DNA of 56,074 nucleotides from NCBI GenBank assembly GCA_030609965.1, contig JAUWSQ010000011.1, positions 1 to 56,074 on the forward strand, read 5' to 3'. The translations under genes and the position numbers were made by a program. Positions 54,520 to 56,074 of this stretch are shown here, one piece after another. This stretch comes from Candidatus Fermentibacterota bacterium. Lineage in GTDB: Bacteria > Fermentibacterota > Fermentibacteria > Fermentibacterales > JCC-6. The notes under the pieces were generated by a model. That model ran no database searches. It saw only the letters and a program-made list of their open reading frames with translations, and was not told the DNA's origin. Each line of letters begins with the position of its first letter. Position 1 is the stretch's first letter.

Positions 54520-55062
54520 ATGGCATGTGACATTTGTCTATTTCTTGACAGTGAGACCGAAAGCACCGTAAGACGCGCATGGAGCATTCTCAGAACAAGA
54601 GGATTGTCATCCCCGCTGCTGCGTTCAGGCGGCAAACCGCATCTCACACTGGCTATATGGGAGGATCTTGATCCCGAATTCATTCTGGACGACCTTGCGG
54701 ATTTTGCCAAGACCCATAGAGCATTTCCAGTTTCATTCTCTTCTATAGCGACTTTCGGGCCGGAAAGCGGGACAATATTTCTCGGTCCTGTTTTTACACC
54801 TTCACTCATAATCGTACATGATCAGCTTTACAGGATATTCAAGGAGATGAAGGATTTCTCGGAGGGTAACTACCGTCCCGGTTCCTGGGTACCGCACTGT
54901 TCACTGACACTGGGGTTACATCAGGAAGACCTTCCCGAAGCGATCAATACGTGCATGGATATCATCCGCCTCCCGATCAAGGGGTGGATCAAGGAAATCG
55001 GCCTGCTCACCTTCGACCGCGACTCCGTACACTCGATAAGAAGCTACAAACTGGGGGAATAA
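54520..55062 (+). CDS. 2H phosphoesterase (2'-5' RNA ligase family)
   Basis: The 180-residue protein has the two His-x-Thr/Ser motifs of the 2H superfamily, PHLTLAI near residue 40 and PHCSLTLG near 130. Such proteins open cyclic phosphates or ligate 2'-5' RNA ends. A GGAAGTG precedes the ATG. It diverges from the dihydrouridine synthase gene and is followed within 2 bases by the nested inverted repeat. A role in RNA end repair is inferred. Confidence 0.8.
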   Translation: MACDICLFLDSETESTVRRAWSILRTRGLSSPLLRSGGKPHLTLAIWEDLDPEFILDDLADFAKTHRAFPVSFSSIATFGPESGTIFLGPVFTPSLIIVHDQLYRIFKEMKDFSEGNYRPGSWVPHCSLTLGLHQEDLPEAINTCMDIIRLPIKGWIKEIGLLTFDRDSVHSIRSYKLGE

Positions 55063-55063
55063 T

Positions 55064-55155
55064 GGGGTCGGGCCTAACATCTGAACATTATGTTTAAATG
55101 TTAGGCCCGATCCCATCATAAACAGACAAAATGTTCAGATGTTAGGCCCGACCCC
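55064..55155. repeat. Nested inverted repeat between convergent genes (REP/BIME-like)
   Basis: A perfect 26-bp inverted pair lies at 55064-55089 (begins GGGGTCGGGCCTAACATCTG) and 55130-55155. Between them, 55098-55114 (ATGTTAGGCCCGATCCC) is a third partial copy in the same orientation as the right arm, with one mismatch over 17 bases to the left arm. The element fills nearly all the space between the 2H phosphoesterase stop and the lipA stop. It could act as a bidirectional transcription end or as a REP-type repeat. Confidence 0.85.
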
Positions 55156-56006
55156 TATTGCATATCCGCGTGGAAGGAACTTCTGACAAGGGGGGCGGAA
55201 GCTACGGAAACAAAATCCATGGAGAGCGCTTCATCTTTCCATGCATCGAATTCATCCGGAGTTACATACCGTTCTACAGGCCAGTGCATGCGCGAGGGCT
55301 GAAGGTATTGGCCCAGAGTAAGCATCGTAACCCCTTTTTCCCTGAGATCCTCAAGAGCCTTCCTGATTTCCATCTCAGTCTCGCCAAGGCCAAGCATAAG
55401 ACCGCTCTTCCGCGGAGCTGCGGGAGCAAGTTTTCCGTAAAGCTCAAGCACTTCAAGGGACATCCAGTAGGAAGCTGCGGGCCTGACATCGGGAAACAAT
55501 CGTTCAACGGTCTCGAGGTTGTGATTGAATACGTCCGGCCCCGCATCCGCTATTACCCTCAGAGCATTGCTGCTGCCGCGGAAATCGGGCGTGAGAACTT
55601 CAATCCGCGAAGCGGGTATCCTCTTTCTTACAGCTTCAACAGTATTCGCGAAATGCCCGGCGCCGCCGTCCTCAAGATCGTCTCTTGTCACAGAAGTAAT
55701 GATAACGTATCTGAGATTCATTTCCGCCGCAGCTTCCGCCAGACGCCGTGGCTCGTTGACATCAGGTTCAGGTAGAACACCCTCTGAATGCTCTATAGCA
55801 CAGTAACGGCAGGATCTAGTACACTGGTTACCCAGGATCAGGAAAGTAGCTGTTCCGCGCTGGAAACAGTGCCCCAGATTCGGACACATCGCCTGCCTGC
55901 ATACCGTATCAAGGCTGTATTTTCGCAGAATTGACCGTACTTTTGCTGCTTCTTCCGACCCTCTTGTGGGCATTCTCAGCCACGAGGGCTTCTTTTTATA
56001 TGTCAT
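55155..56006 (-). CDS. lipA: Lipoyl synthase
   Basis: The 283-residue radical SAM enzyme inserts two sulfurs into octanoyl groups. Both cluster motifs are intact: the auxiliary Cys36, Cys41 and Cys47 (CRQAMCPNLGHC) and the radical SAM Cys62, Cys66 and Cys69 (CTRSCRYC). The final RSS motif (LVRSSFHADM) that binds the auxiliary cluster is present. The frame continues upstream to 56072, but ATG 56006 sits inside the end of the previous gene and gives the normal N-terminus. The stop overlaps the inverted repeat. Confidence 0.95.
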   Translation of the reverse strand: MTYKKKPSWLRMPTRGSEEAAKVRSILRKYSLDTVCRQAMCPNLGHCFQRGTATFLILGNQCTRSCRYCAIEHSEGVLPEPDVNEPRRLAEAAAEMNLRYVIITSVTRDDLEDGGAGHFANTVEAVRKRIPASRIEVLTPDFRGSSNALRVIADAGPDVFNHNLETVERLFPDVRPAASYWMSLEVLELYGKLAPAAPRKSGLMLGLGETEMEIRKALEDLREKGVTMLTLGQYLQPSRMHWPVERYVTPDEFDAWKDEALSMDFVSVASAPLVRSSFHADMQ

Positions 56007-56074
56007 TCCTGCACTCGCGTTCGAATTCGGCAAGACGTTCAAAATCAAGTTCTTCATGCGGAAGGTATTCAAGA
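55996..56074 (-). CDS. C-terminal end of the gene upstream of lipA (partial; possibly lipB)
   Basis: The last 25 codons (LEYLPHEELDFERLAEFERE, then CRNDI) run off the window edge, in a frame different from lipA, and their TAA overlaps the lipA start by 11 bases. lipB (octanoyl transferase) commonly sits here, but 25 charged residues are too few to identify it. Confidence 0.45.
   Translation of the reverse strand, partial: LEYLPHEELDFERLAEFERECRNDI

Noticed and set aside
54461..54580. N-terminal extension of the dihydrouridine synthase frame
   Set aside because: It overlaps the divergent 2H phosphoesterase gene and has no similarity to Dus N-termini, so a start at 54460 or 54472 is more likely.
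1..56074. CRISPR arrays, prophage modules, toxin-antitoxin or restriction systems
   Set aside because: No regularly spaced repeats, cas genes, phage structural genes or defence genes were seen. The only recombinase is of the XerC/D housekeeping type.

Overview
The window is a gene-dense bacterial chromosome segment. Most neighbouring genes on a strand overlap by a few bases or lie a few bases apart, and GTG or TTG starts behind good Shine-Dalgarno sequences are common. The organism is a Gram-negative (diderm) with lipopolysaccharide: lpxB, lpxK, a Kdo-transferase domain, gmhB and GT9 heptosyltransferase-like genes are all present. Two secreted proteins and one gene remnant end in C-terminal tails like type IX secretion (Por) sorting domains. 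MglA-type GTPases, a DUF2723 membrane protein and an HPr kinase/HPr/Enzyme I set are also present. Together these suggest an uncultured lineage of the Fibrobacteres-Chlorobi-Bacteroidetes superphylum or a related candidate phylum. That placement is inference; no rRNA gene is present to fix it.

Layout. 1-1222: asnA on the minus strand. 1223-1562: a gene-poor gap with a good promoter candidate. 1563-11396: a plus-strand run of hibernation factor, hprK, ptsH, ptsI, sugar nucleotidyltransferase, two GT4 glycosyltransferases, a small Gx-transporter-like membrane protein, DUF4321, tatA, an MglA-type GTPase, and an unusual protein with an L7/L12-like N-terminus, a Cys-rich zinc module and one membrane helix. 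11467-20095: topA, xerC/D, DUF2723, hslV, hslU and a second mglA. A 158-bp MITE-like palindromic element follows (20094-20251). 20306-29900: an STT3-like membrane glycosyltransferase, dapF, tRNA-Gly(CCC), a secreted unknown, a CDP-alcohol phosphatidyltransferase, a TPR protein, two GT9-type proteins and polA.

29901-31886 is the accessory part. It holds a truncated ISL3-type transposase, the orphaned 3' end of a type IX-sorted protein gene, and a GT-C mannosyltransferase-like gene between two 38-bp direct repeats. One of those repeats contains the last codons of the neighbouring rRNA/tRNA methyltransferase gene. 31880-40312 carries a SpoU methyltransferase, a short ComEC, a very large secreted protein with a probable non-ATG start, an anchored unknown, an M42 aminopeptidase and a secreted beta-helix protein. 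40314-41832 (minus) has gmhB and a sugar epimerase.

41983-52302 is a tight plus-strand envelope operon: ddl, threonine aldolase, a Gfo/Idh/MocA oxidoreductase, lpxB, a fused acyltransferase/Kdo transferase, lpxK, nadB, an NlpC/P60 lipoprotein, a small secreted protein and a methyltransferase. The right end has a small lipoprotein, a TPR lipoprotein, a tRNA-dihydrouridine synthase, a 2H phosphoesterase, a nested 26-bp inverted repeat, lipA, and the last 25 codons of the gene upstream of lipA.

Two themes link the genes. One is envelope building: lipid A and Kdo, heptose, peptidoglycan precursors, several GT-C membrane glycosyltransferases and sorted surface proteins. The other is regulation by a PTS phosphorelay with no sugar permease in view and by MglA-like switches with no MglB in view.
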